This document shows positions 24,085-31,972 of a stretch of DNA of 64,000 nt, one piece after another. The stretch lies in contig NZ_MWWU01000004.1 in the NCBI RefSeq assembly GCF_002259595.1, positions 57,548-121,547 of the forward strand. The letters are read 5' to 3'. The translations under genes were made by a program, and so were the position numbers. This DNA comes from Aeriscardovia aeriphila. GTDB taxonomy: Bacteria; Actinomycetota; Actinomycetes; Actinomycetales; Bifidobacteriaceae. The notes under the pieces were generated by a model. The model made no database searches and had not been told where the DNA came from. It saw only the letters and a list, made by a program, of their open reading frames with translations. Within the stretch, counting starts at the first letter, position 1. Every line of letters begins with the position of its first letter.

Positions 24085-26382
24085 ATGCCAACTCGTCCGC
24101 ATCGTTCGTTTGGTGAGTTAGTTCGCCGTTTTGTAGCGAATGCTCCCATGCTTTTCGTTACCGTTATAGTCGGTATTGTTTCTACGATTCTGTGGTTCTC
24201 CGGCAAGTCATACCCACATCAGCTCGACCTGTTCAGCGTAGCCTGCTGGACGCAAGCCCCGGCTCAAACGGCCGCAGCGGCACTCTTCACCGTGCTGACA
24301 ATCTTTACGGCTCTCGATGAGCTCTTCGGCTTCACCCTTGACGGCATTATCACCGGCCTGATCCACGGAGAAGTGGGCGCCGACTTCCTCGCCGTCATCG
24401 CACTGATTTCAACCCTGTGCGTGCGCGAGTTCTGGGCCGCCTGGATTGTGGACGTGATGGTCTACTCCGGCGAGGCCATTGAAACCTACGCTCAGCTGCG
24501 TGCTAAGAGAAATTTGGCGGCCCTCATCGACGCCGCTCCTCAGATCGCTCATATCGTCACCTCGACGCAGGCTCTCGCCGAGCAGGCCGAAAAGCTTGAC
24601 CAGAAGGCCGGCAAAGCTGCTCCTGAGACTACCGCTGCAAGCAACTCTCAGGCTGGAGCAACGGTAGGCCAGACTACCGCTGCAAGTGAGGCTTCCGAAA
24701 GAATCGACCCGAACCACCCATTCTTCGCCACGGGCGAGAACGCGCCTGCCGAGGAAATGGCCAGCGAGTGGGAAACCGTTCCTGTTGAGCAGGTGAAGGT
24801 GGGCGATTTGCTCATGGTTCGCCCCGGCGAAACCATTCCTGTCAACGGTACACTCGTTTCGCGCACTGCAACCGTCGACCTGTCGATGATCAACGGCGAG
24901 CCTGTTCCCGCTGACGTGTTCCGCGGCGACCAGCTGAGCTCTGGCGCTGTGAACGGTGCAAGTGCCCTGCTCATGCGCGCTACTGCAGCCTCGGGCGACT
25001 CCCAGTACCAGCGCATCCTCGACTTGGTTCGTTCTGCTCAGGAATCTCGCGCCTCGGTGGTCAAGACGGCCGACCTTCTCGCTATGCCGTTCACCGTCAT
25101 TTCCCTCGTGATTGCCATTTCGGCGTGGGTTGCCACTGCTATGAGCGAAGGCTTTGGTATGGGCGCTCTGCGCTTCACCCAGGTGCTCGTTCTCGCAACC
25201 CCATGCCCACTGCTCATCGCGGCTCCAGTGGCCTTCATGGGTGGTACTGGCCGCTTGGCACATGCCGGAATCATTATTAAGAGCCAGGATGTGTTGGAAA
25301 ACCTGGGCCGCGTGTCCCACATCTTCTTCGATAAGACGGGTACGCTCACGCATAAGCGTCCAGCAGTGTCTCGCGTGGATATTGCTCCAGCAGTACAATC
25401 TCGCTTCAATGCCAACCATATTCTCGCCATCGCAGGCCCACTCGAGGCATACTCCGTGCACATTCTGGCTAAGGGCATTCGCTCTGCTGGTGACAAGGTA
25501 TTGGCCGAGCACAATATCGAACGCCCTCGCGTGACCAACCCGCAAGAGATTGCTGGTCAAGGCGAAATGGGCATGGTTAACGGCCATGAAGTCAAGATTG
25601 GTCGTTTCACCTTCGTCACCGGCCAACAGCAGGATGAAGCTTCTGCCACTCACCCAGCTCAGGTGCAGGAGAAAGAAGCCGAACTCATCTCCCAGTACTT
25701 CTCTGAGCCTTTGGCTGCTAACGAGATGGCCACTTACGTTTCCATCGATGGTGAAGTCACTGCTCGCATCATCCTGAAGGATTTCGCACGCGAGAATGCA
25801 CGTCAGAGCCTTGATAATCTCAAGAAGCTCGGTATTGACCGCCTGTCCATGGTGACCGGCGACAAGCCAGGTTCCGCCCAGGTTATCGCCCAAGAGGTCG
25901 GCATTAGCGACGTCAAGGCAAGCCTGCTGCCAGAAGAGAAGGTGGCCGCCGTTGCTGCAGCCCATAACGAGCCAGGCATTCCAGAGTCGTGGCCAGTGCG
26001 CGTGCTCAGGCGCATTAACCGCGAGCCTGCCGTTCAGCCGGTGACCATGATGGTGGGCGACGGCGTCAACGACGCTCCAACCCTCGCATCTGCTGATATT
26101 GGTGTGGCTATGACTGACGGTTCGTCGACGGCTGCTTCCGAGTCGGCTCAAGTGGTGATTATGAACGACAACATCGCGATGGTTCCGCGCGCAATCACCA
26201 TTTCTCGCCAGACCAAGCGCACCATGCTTCAGGCGAGCTCCGGCGGTATCATCATCGCCATCGTCATGATGCTGCTCGCTGCCTTCAACTTCATCCCGGT
26301 TGTGGTGGGCGCTGTGCTGCAGGAAGTGATCGATGTGATCTCGATTACTTGGGCACTGACCGCGCTGATCGATAAGAAGTAA
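24085..26382 (+). CDS. Heavy-metal P1B-type ATPase with unusual motifs
   Basis: A 765-residue metal-pumping ATPase. Key parts: phosphorylation motif DKTGTLT, hinge MVGDGVNDAP, and the membrane metal-site motif TPCPLLIAAP. There is no N-terminal Cys-rich HMA domain. Oddities: the actuator loop reads INGEPVP (Asn in place of the Thr of TGE, with Glu kept), the usual 'SeHP' is SVHI, and an Ala/Thr/Gln-rich insert of about 75 residues (about 165-235) precedes the actuator domain. The metal cannot be assigned. The start at 24085 has AAAGGAG with good spacing; a long structured leader precedes it. A terminator follows at 26412. One GATTATCA element (25812) lies within the gene. Confidence 0.85.
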   Translation: MPTRPHRSFGELVRRFVANAPMLFVTVIVGIVSTILWFSGKSYPHQLDLFSVACWTQAPAQTAAAALFTVLTIFTALDELFGFTLDGIITGLIHGEVGADFLAVIALISTLCVREFWAAWIVDVMVYSGEAIETYAQLRAKRNLAALIDAAPQIAHIVTSTQALAEQAEKLDQKAGKAAPETTAASNSQAGATVGQTTAASEASERIDPNHPFFATGENAPAEEMASEWETVPVEQVKVGDLLMVRPGETIPVNGTLVSRTATVDLSMINGEPVPADVFRGDQLSSGAVNGASALLMRATAASGDSQYQRILDLVRSAQESRASVVKTADLLAMPFTVISLVIAISAWVATAMSEGFGMGALRFTQVLVLATPCPLLIAAPVAFMGGTGRLAHAGIIIKSQDVLENLGRVSHIFFDKTGTLTHKRPAVSRVDIAPAVQSRFNANHILAIAGPLEAYSVHILAKGIRSAGDKVLAEHNIERPRVTNPQEIAGQGEMGMVNGHEVKIGRFTFVTGQQQDEASATHPAQVQEKEAELISQYFSEPLAANEMATYVSIDGEVTARIILKDFARENARQSLDNLKKLGIDRLSMVTGDKPGSAQVIAQEVGISDVKASLLPEEKVAAVAAAHNEPGIPESWPVRVLRRINREPAVQPVTMMVGDGVNDAPTLASADIGVAMTDGSSTAASESAQVVIMNDNIAMVPRAITISRQTKRTMLQASSGGIIIAIVMMLLAAFNFIPVVVGAVLQEVIDVISITWALTALIDKK

Positions 26383-26411
26383 GGCCGACTGGCTCAGAAG
26401 TAAGGCACACT

Positions 26412-26453
26412 AAAGCCCCGTTCGCGAAGCGTTCTTCACGGGCGGGGCTTTTG
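26412..26453 (+). terminator. Terminator of the metal ATPase gene
   Basis: AAAGCCCCG (26412-26420) pairs with CGGGGCTTT (26443-26451), followed by TTTG, between convergent genes. Confidence 0.8.
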
Positions 26454-26482
26454 CATGCGCGCTGCAACTCAGCGGCGAGAGC

Positions 26483-27466
26483 TCAGCGGATACTCATGCC
26501 GTATTCGCGCGACAAGCTTTCGAGGTCCGGCACCCCATAACGCGCAACGAGATTATCAAAGCGCGTCGCATTGCTCAGCCCGAAGCGTGCAGCCGAAGCG
26601 CGAGCCGCCTTAAGCGACACAAACTGCATAGGGTCGGACTTGGTGTGGAATTTATCCGCGTACATGACGATCTCTTGCTCGATAGTCTTGGGCATATAGT
26701 CGTCGGGAGGCAGCGGCAAGCCTTGCGCAACCACCTCCGAGCGCGTGATTCCCACACCCGTATGGTTGCGCGCGAACTGGGCAATGGCCAGGCCGTAGCG
26801 GTTCTCCAGCAGGATCAAATAGCCTTCAAGCCCATGGAAAATGTAGCGATGGCGGTCGAACAGGCGGCCGGCATCCGCACCGTGGCGCAGGAAGACGTGC
26901 TGAACGCCGATATCGTGAACGAGGCCTCCGACTGCGCACATTTCGAGGTCAGGAAGCGCGCCATTCCACGGCTGAGGCAGTGGGCCTGCTTGGGCGAGTT
27001 TCCGCGCACGCTCGCGATAGTTGGCGGCGAGGCTCACGGCAATTCTGGCCACAATCTGGCAGTGAGTCCAAATTTTCTCGTAGGCAAACTCGCTGGGCGC
27101 CTCCTCGTGGTGCAGCTCGCCGAGTTGGGCAAAACTGACGGGCACTCCCCTGCTGTCGCGCACCCTCTCGAAAACTCCCTCTTGGCTTGAGTCAATGCCT
27201 TTCTTGAGATTATCAGCGCTGATAATCTCAATAGTTTCCTGCTCTCCCTCTGCTGTTGGAGCCGGGCTGCCAGCAGCGGCTTGCTCGGTTGCGGCTTGAT
27301 GGACAGGCTTTTGCGCGGAAGCGTCTAAGCGTTGAGCGGCTTCAAAAATGTGACGCATCACCACACTTCGTTGTTTATTCACATTGCCCGCGCTGGAATA
27401 CACCAGCTGGGCGGTTTCCTCGGCACTCTCGTGCTGTGTTTCCCCTGGTAGTGATGCGTAACTCAT
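26483..27466 (-). CDS. HD-domain protein (putative phosphohydrolase)
   Basis: A 327-residue protein. An HD-type metal phosphohydrolase core covers about residues 130-290, with motifs HCQIVARIA, GGLVHDIGVQ (the HD pair), NHTGVGIT and MYADKFH. The first ~125 residues are poorly conserved and Ala/Glu-rich; they contain IEIISADNLKKG, which is encoded by a 28-bp perfect palindrome of the dispersed GATTATCA family (27204-27231). The likely substrate is a nucleotide or phosphate ester, as in other HD proteins, but this is not resolved. The start at 27466 is chosen because TAAGAT (27479-27474) stands seven bases upstream, implying a leaderless mRNA. A second element copy is at 26551. Confidence 0.72.
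   Translation of the reverse strand: MSYASLPGETQHESAEETAQLVYSSAGNVNKQRSVVMRHIFEAAQRLDASAQKPVHQAATEQAAAGSPAPTAEGEQETIEIISADNLKKGIDSSQEGVFERVRDSRGVPVSFAQLGELHHEEAPSEFAYEKIWTHCQIVARIAVSLAANYRERARKLAQAGPLPQPWNGALPDLEMCAVGGLVHDIGVQHVFLRHGADAGRLFDRHRYIFHGLEGYLILLENRYGLAIAQFARNHTGVGITRSEVVAQGLPLPPDDYMPKTIEQEIVMYADKFHTKSDPMQFVSLKAARASAARFGLSNATRFDNLVARYGVPDLESLSREYGMSIR
27204..27231. repeat. Longest perfect palindrome of the GATTATCA family, inside a gene
   Basis: TTGAGATTATCAGC followed by its exact reverse complement forms a 28-bp perfect palindrome, in frame in the HD-domain gene. Confidence 0.95.
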
Positions 27467-27636
27467 AGTGTCAATCTTAGGCGAAACGACGAGGAGGAAA
27501 CAGCGAGCGTACCAACCGGCGAGCTCGCTTTCCTTAGTTAGAAGCCCAACCAATCGCGGATACGACGAGTAACCCACTGCTCAGTGAAACATCTCGAGCG
27601 ATGAAGCGCAGTGGCAATCTCGAGCCAAAAGCGCGG

Positions 27637-27654
27637 TGATAATCTCAAGAAACG
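27637..27654. repeat. GATTATCA element upstream of zwf
   Basis: TGATAATCTCAAGAAAC starts at 27637, flanked by GCGCGG and GCGG so that a weak hairpin CGCG/CGCG is possible. It lies in the 312-bp gap between the divergent HD and zwf genes. Confidence 0.8.
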
Positions 27655-27778
27655 CGGATTGCGCTACCAGCGAGGTTTCAGCTCCCACAGGCAACTCAAA
27701 GCCCAACCTCCTAAACTAAAGGAAGATGCTGGCTCACCACGCGCGTGAGACCAGTTGAGAGATAACGTGAGGAATTAT

Positions 27779-29314
27779 ATGAGCAATGAACCTCAGTGGA
27801 CTAACCCACTTCGAGACCCGCAGGATCTGCGCTTGCCGCGCATTGCAGGGCCGTGCTCTGTCGTGATTTTTGGCGTGACGGGCGATTTAGCGCGCAAAAA
27901 GCTTTTGCCAGCCATCTACGACCTCGCTAACAGAGGCCTGTTGCCGCCCAGTTTTGGCTTGACTGGCTTTGGTAGGCGTGAGTGGAGCAACGAATACTTC
28001 GCCAACTGGGTGAAAGAGCATGTGCAACGCTACTGCCGTACCCCATTCCGCGAATCAACATGGAACCAACTCGCCGGTGGGATTCGCTTCGTCACCGGAA
28101 CTTTTGACGACCCGGAAGCTTTCCGTCGCCTTTCGGCAACGGTGGAGGAGCTCGACCGCGTGCGCGGAACAGAAGGAAACCACGCCTTCTACCTCTCCGT
28201 CCCACCGTCAGCATTCCCGGTGGTGGCACGCCAACTCGCCGAATCGGGCCTGTCCAAGAGCCGCGAGGGTGCGTGGAGGCGCGTGATCATCGAAAAGCCG
28301 TTTGGCCACGACCTCGAATCTGCCGAAGCATTGGGAAATACCATCGCTTCCGTGTTCGACCAGAACTCGATTTTCCGCATCGACCACTACCTGGGCAAGG
28401 AAACAGTGCAGAACCTCATGGCCATGCGCTTTTCCAACATGCTCTTCGAACCACTGTGGAACAACCATTATGTTGACCACGTTCAAATTACGATGGCTGA
28501 AGATATCGGCATCGGCTCACGCGCAGGCTACTACGACGGCATCGGCGCTGCTCGCGATGTTATTCAAAACCATTTGATCCAGCTCATGGCGTTGACAGCG
28601 ATGGATGAGCCTGTCGACTTCTCTGCGCGCAATGTGCACTATGAGAAGACGAAGATTCTCTCCGCCGTTCGCCTGCCTGAAGACCTTGCTGCTTCAACCT
28701 CGCGCGGTCAGTACACTGCTGGCTGGCAGGGTGAAGAGAAGGTGCGTGGCTACCTCGAAGAGCAGGGCATTAGCCCCGATTCGACGACGGAAACCTACGC
28801 GGCCATCAAGCTGTGGATTGACACCAGGCGTTGGGCTGGCGTCCCCTTCTACCTGCGTACGGGCAAGAGGCTGGGCAAGCGCGTCACCGAGCTTGCTGTG
28901 GTGTTTAAGCGCGCTCCTCACCTTCCTTTCGACTCAAGCTCTACTCAAGAGCTCGGTGCGAATGAAATCGTCTTCCGCATTCAGCCGAACGAAGGCATCA
29001 CCTTGCGTTTTGGCTCGAAGGTTCCTGGTTCGACGATGGAAGTGCGCGATGTGAACATGGACTTCAGCTATGGCTCTTCATTTACCAAGTCAAGCCCTGA
29101 AGCCTACGAGCGCTTGATTTTGGATGTGCTGCTCGGCGAGCCACCGCTCTTCCCTACCACGGAAGAAGTAAACCTTTCTTGGAAGATTCTTGACCCTATC
29201 GAAAAGTTCTGGGCTAGCCAGGGCCGGCCTGATCCTTATACGGCAGGCACGTGGGGGCCTCGCTCTGCTGATGACATGATGGCCCGTGATGGGCGTGCTT
29301 GGAGGTTGCCATGA
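27779..29314 (+). CDS. zwf: Glucose-6-phosphate 1-dehydrogenase
   Basis: A 511-residue enzyme that oxidises glucose-6-phosphate to 6-phosphogluconolactone with NADP in the oxidative pentose phosphate pathway. The nucleotide-binding motif is VIFGVTGDLARKKLLPA. The active-site signature RIDHYLGKETVQNLMAMRF has the catalytic residues, and EKPFGHDL is also conserved. The start at 27779 has TGAGGA eight bases upstream. It overlaps opcA by four bases (ATGA), so the two are translationally coupled. In bifidobacteria, which run the bifid shunt for fermentation, this branch mainly supplies NADPH and pentoses. Confidence 0.97.
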   Translation: MSNEPQWTNPLRDPQDLRLPRIAGPCSVVIFGVTGDLARKKLLPAIYDLANRGLLPPSFGLTGFGRREWSNEYFANWVKEHVQRYCRTPFRESTWNQLAGGIRFVTGTFDDPEAFRRLSATVEELDRVRGTEGNHAFYLSVPPSAFPVVARQLAESGLSKSREGAWRRVIIEKPFGHDLESAEALGNTIASVFDQNSIFRIDHYLGKETVQNLMAMRFSNMLFEPLWNNHYVDHVQITMAEDIGIGSRAGYYDGIGAARDVIQNHLIQLMALTAMDEPVDFSARNVHYEKTKILSAVRLPEDLAASTSRGQYTAGWQGEEKVRGYLEEQGISPDSTTETYAAIKLWIDTRRWAGVPFYLRTGKRLGKRVTELAVVFKRAPHLPFDSSSTQELGANEIVFRIQPNEGITLRFGSKVPGSTMEVRDVNMDFSYGSSFTKSSPEAYERLILDVLLGEPPLFPTTEEVNLSWKILDPIEKFWASQGRPDPYTAGTWGPRSADDMMARDGRAWRLP

Positions 29315-30411
29315 TCGTTACGATGAAGAACACCACCACAAAGGCTATCTCTCAGAAGCTGGAAACTTTGCATGTTCAGCGCGGTGAGGCGGCTCAAGGC
29401 CGCGTTTTGACGCTGATAATCTCGTGCGCTCAGCGTGAGTTGGAAGATAGCTTGCGCATTGCCAACGAGATTTCTGGCGAACATCCTTGCCGTGTGATTG
29501 CACTTGTTCCCGGCGGTACGTCGGTGAACCCGAAGGCGGTGCTTGCTCAGGATGCCCGTGACGTCAACCCGGATGCGGCGCGAGAAGGCGTTTTGCAAGG
29601 CAATGAGACGGATTTGGAGGCGGAGATTCGTTTTGGTGCGGATGCCGGCGCTTCTGATGTTATTGTTCTCTTCCCTCACGGTGAGCTGGCTCAGCATTTG
29701 GATACGCTCGTTATTCCTCTGATGGTTGCTGATACGCCGGTGGTGGCGTGGTGGCCGACTCAGGCTCCTGACAACCCTGCTCAGGACCCTATTGGGCGTA
29801 TGGCTGTGTCGCGCATTACGGATGCTGCTCGCTCAACTGATCCGCTGGGGACTTTGGAAAAGTTGATGCGTACGGCTTCTGTGGAGGATGTTGACCTCTC
29901 CTGGACGCATTTGACGTTGTGGCGCGCTTCCTTGGCCTCTGTTCTCGATCAAGCTCAAGGGCACAAGATTATCAGTGCCGAGGTGACGGGTTCGCCAGAA
30001 AATATTTCCGTGCGCTTGATGGCTGCCTGGCTGGCCACTGTGGCTGGTGCTCAGGCGAGCATTCGACCTCAGCAGGCTAATGAAGAGTGCGAAGGTGGGC
30101 CAGTGCCGGAAGGCATTATTCGTGGTGTGAAGTTGACCATGGATGATGGCGGTGTGTATACGCTTTCGCGTGGTATTTCCATGGCGAAGAGAGCTTTGCA
30201 GGATGCTGGTGTTGAGGTTGACCCGTCGTGGCAATCTCCTGCACTTCATGATGGTGCGTGGGTGACGACGCCAACGTCGAAGGCTCCGCAGATGATCTCT
30301 TTGCCTCACCGTTCGACGGCTGATTGCTTGAGTGAAGAGTTGGGCCGCCTCTACCCTGACCCGCTGTACTCGCGTGTTCTGCGCTCGAGCTTCACTGTTA
30401 TTCACGGCTGA
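29311..30411 (+). CDS. opcA: Glucose-6-phosphate dehydrogenase assembly protein OpcA
   Basis: A 366-residue OpcA-family protein, a partner that activates or assembles G6PDH in actinobacteria and cyanobacteria. Conserved family segments include GRVLTLIISC near residue 35, FPHGELAQHLDTLVIPLMVADTPVVAWWP around 125-155, and DVDLSWTHLTLWRASLA around 190-205. The ATG at 29311 overlaps the zwf stop and is preceded by GGAGG. Two GATTATCA octamers (29414, 29967) lie inside the gene, the first encoding part of LTLIIS. A 14-bp hairpin without a T tract follows before pgl. Confidence 0.93.
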   Translation: MIVTMKNTTTKAISQKLETLHVQRGEAAQGRVLTLIISCAQRELEDSLRIANEISGEHPCRVIALVPGGTSVNPKAVLAQDARDVNPDAAREGVLQGNETDLEAEIRFGADAGASDVIVLFPHGELAQHLDTLVIPLMVADTPVVAWWPTQAPDNPAQDPIGRMAVSRITDAARSTDPLGTLEKLMRTASVEDVDLSWTHLTLWRASLASVLDQAQGHKIISAEVTGSPENISVRLMAAWLATVAGAQASIRPQQANEECEGGPVPEGIIRGVKLTMDDGGVYTLSRGISMAKRALQDAGVEVDPSWQSPALHDGAWVTTPTSKAPQMISLPHRSTADCLSEELGRLYPDPLYSRVLRSSFTVIHG

Positions 30412-30515
30412 GCTTGTATTGTTGCTCATGCCTTGAGTGATTTGTATTCACCCTTGCGGCCATTGTAAGTACGATGGAACTATTATGTTTCGTTACACGG
30501 TTGTGCAGTGTAGCC

Positions 30516-30558
30516 TGACAACTTCTTATCACTGCAAGTTAATCAGTGAGAGTTGTCA
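30516..30558 (+). other. Strong stem-loop between opcA and pgl
   Basis: TGACAACT (30516-30523) pairs with AGTTGTCA (30551-30558), and inside it TCACTG (30529-30534) pairs with CAGTGA (30544-30549). There is no T tract. It could be a processing site, attenuator or protein-binding dyad. Confidence 0.65.
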
Positions 30559-30606
30559 GCTCGCTGCTCTCCTTAAGCGATGAGGACCAAAGAGAAGAAG
30601 AGTTTT

Positions 30607-31440
30607 ATGCCAGATCAAAATGAACAGTTGCAGCGTGGCCTTGCTCCTCGCATCGTTGTGCGCTTGGCCGATGAAAACGGTGTGCTGCGCATGGCCGCTA
30701 GCAGGCTTCTCACCCGTTTGATCGAACTCGAAGCCGAAGGCCGCCAGCGTATTGACATCGCTATTACCGGCGGCAGCGACGGCATTGAAATGCTGCGCTT
30801 GGTGGGTTTGAACCCTCTGGTTGATTCTGTGGATTGGTCGCGCGTGCACATGTGGTGGGGTGATGAACGTTTCGTTCCTGCCAACGACCCTGACCGTAAC
30901 GCTTTGCAAGCGCGCCATGCTTTGCTGGACATGTTGGTGGCACAAAAGGGCTTGCCGGAATCCAATATTCATGAGATTCCAGCCGATCCTCGTTCTGCTA
31001 CTGAACGTAACCAGGCCAGCGCTGAAGATGATGCTCGCGCCGTCAACGAAGCTGCTGTGAAGTTCCAGCAGATGCTGTTGCAAGAGTTGGGTAACATGAA
31101 CGGCGAGCCTCGCATGGATATCGCATGGTGGGGTGTTGGCCCTGATGCTCACTTTGCTTCTCTGATGCCAGGTTTGCCTCAGATTACCATTACTGATCCC
31201 TCTCAGCTCACCTGCGGAGTCACTAACTCACCCAATATGCCTCCTCTGCGTGTTTCCATGACTGTTCCGATGATCCAGCGCAGCCTGGAAACCTGGGTGA
31301 TCGCTTCTGGTGAGAAGAAGCGCGATGCTTTGAGCAAGGCTTTAGGCAACTTTGATGATCCTCAAGCACCAATCACCTTTGCAGCTGGACGCAAGTCCAC
31401 GCTGTGGATGGTTGATGTCGCCGCAGCTCCTCGCTCCTAA
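30607..31440 (+). CDS. pgl: 6-phosphogluconolactonase
   Basis: A 277-residue enzyme of the glucosamine-6-phosphate isomerase/6-phosphogluconolactonase family. It hydrolyses 6-phosphogluconolactone, the product of Zwf. Visible motifs are DIAITGGSDGIEMLR (sugar-phosphate loop), VHMWWGDERFVP (the WGDER signature) and WWGVGPDAHFASLMPG (the catalytic GxGxDGHxAS-like loop, here GVGPDAHFASL). It is the third gene of the zwf cluster. The start at 30607 is preferred because the protein then begins close to the family norm; an ATG at 30580 adds nine residues. Ribosome sites for both are weak. Confidence 0.93.
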   Translation: MPDQNEQLQRGLAPRIVVRLADENGVLRMAASRLLTRLIELEAEGRQRIDIAITGGSDGIEMLRLVGLNPLVDSVDWSRVHMWWGDERFVPANDPDRNALQARHALLDMLVAQKGLPESNIHEIPADPRSATERNQASAEDDARAVNEAAVKFQQMLLQELGNMNGEPRMDIAWWGVGPDAHFASLMPGLPQITITDPSQLTCGVTNSPNMPPLRVSMTVPMIQRSLETWVIASGEKKRDALSKALGNFDDPQAPITFAAGRKSTLWMVDVAAAPRS

Positions 31441-31476
31441 GTTCACGCACGCCTGAACATCGGCTACAGTTGAGTT

Positions 31477-31839
31477 ATGAGAACCATCGGCAATTTCTTC
31501 TGGATTATCTTTGGGGGCATCGAGCTCTTCCTCGCCTGGGGAATGATCGGCATCGTGTTATGCTGCACGATCGTCGGCATCCCGTTGAGCCTGCAAGCCT
31601 TCAAAATGGCTCAGCTCTCCCTCGCACCTTTCGGTTTACATGTCGATTGGACGCCTTCACCCTCTTCAGTGCTGAACATTGTGTGGGTGATTTTTGTGGG
31701 CTGGTATATGGCTTTGGGCTACCTTGTGCTTGGTTTAGCATGGTGCTGCACCATCGTCGGCATACCGATCGGCTTGCAAGTCATGAAAATGGCAAAGCTC
31801 GCCTTCTGGCCATTCGGCTCCCAAATCACTACCTACTAA
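31477..31839 (+). CDS. yccF: YccF-domain inner membrane protein
   Basis: A 120-residue protein made of two similar halves, each with hydrophobic helices and a repeated sequence: CCTIVGIPLSLQAFKMAQLSLAPFG in the first and CCTIVGIPIGLQVMKMAKLAFWPFG in the second (named to show the duplication, about residues 29-53 and 89-113). This is the YccF (DUF307) family of small membrane proteins. The function is unknown. It is likely co-transcribed with pgl or uses its own promoter in the short gap. A 15-bp perfect hairpin follows. Confidence 0.88.
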   Translation: MRTIGNFFWIIFGGIELFLAWGMIGIVLCCTIVGIPLSLQAFKMAQLSLAPFGLHVDWTPSPSSVLNIVWVIFVGWYMALGYLVLGLAWCCTIVGIPIGLQVMKMAKLAFWPFGSQITTY

Positions 31840-31874
31840 GATTTTTACTCCGGTTTCATCACACCTGTTACGCA

Positions 31875-31907
31875 AGTGGGGGATAGAGCAATGCTCTATC
31901 CCCCACT
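31875..31907. terminator. Bidirectional hairpin between yccF and gnd
   Basis: AGTGGGGGATAGAGC (31875-31889), loop AAT, GCTCTATCCCCCACT (31893-31907): a perfect 15-bp stem between convergent genes. No clear T tract on either strand, so termination may be Rho-assisted. Confidence 0.7.
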
Positions 31908-31951
31908 GCTGTATCAGCGGGCGAACCACAGGTGGAGGCGATGGAGCGCGC

Positions 31952-31970
31952 TGATAATCTTAAGAAATTC
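31952..31970 (-). repeat. GATTATCA element after gnd
   Basis: GCTGATAATCTTAAGAAAT lies just downstream of the gnd stop codon on the minus strand (octamer 31952-31959). Confidence 0.8.
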
Positions 31971-31972
31971 GC

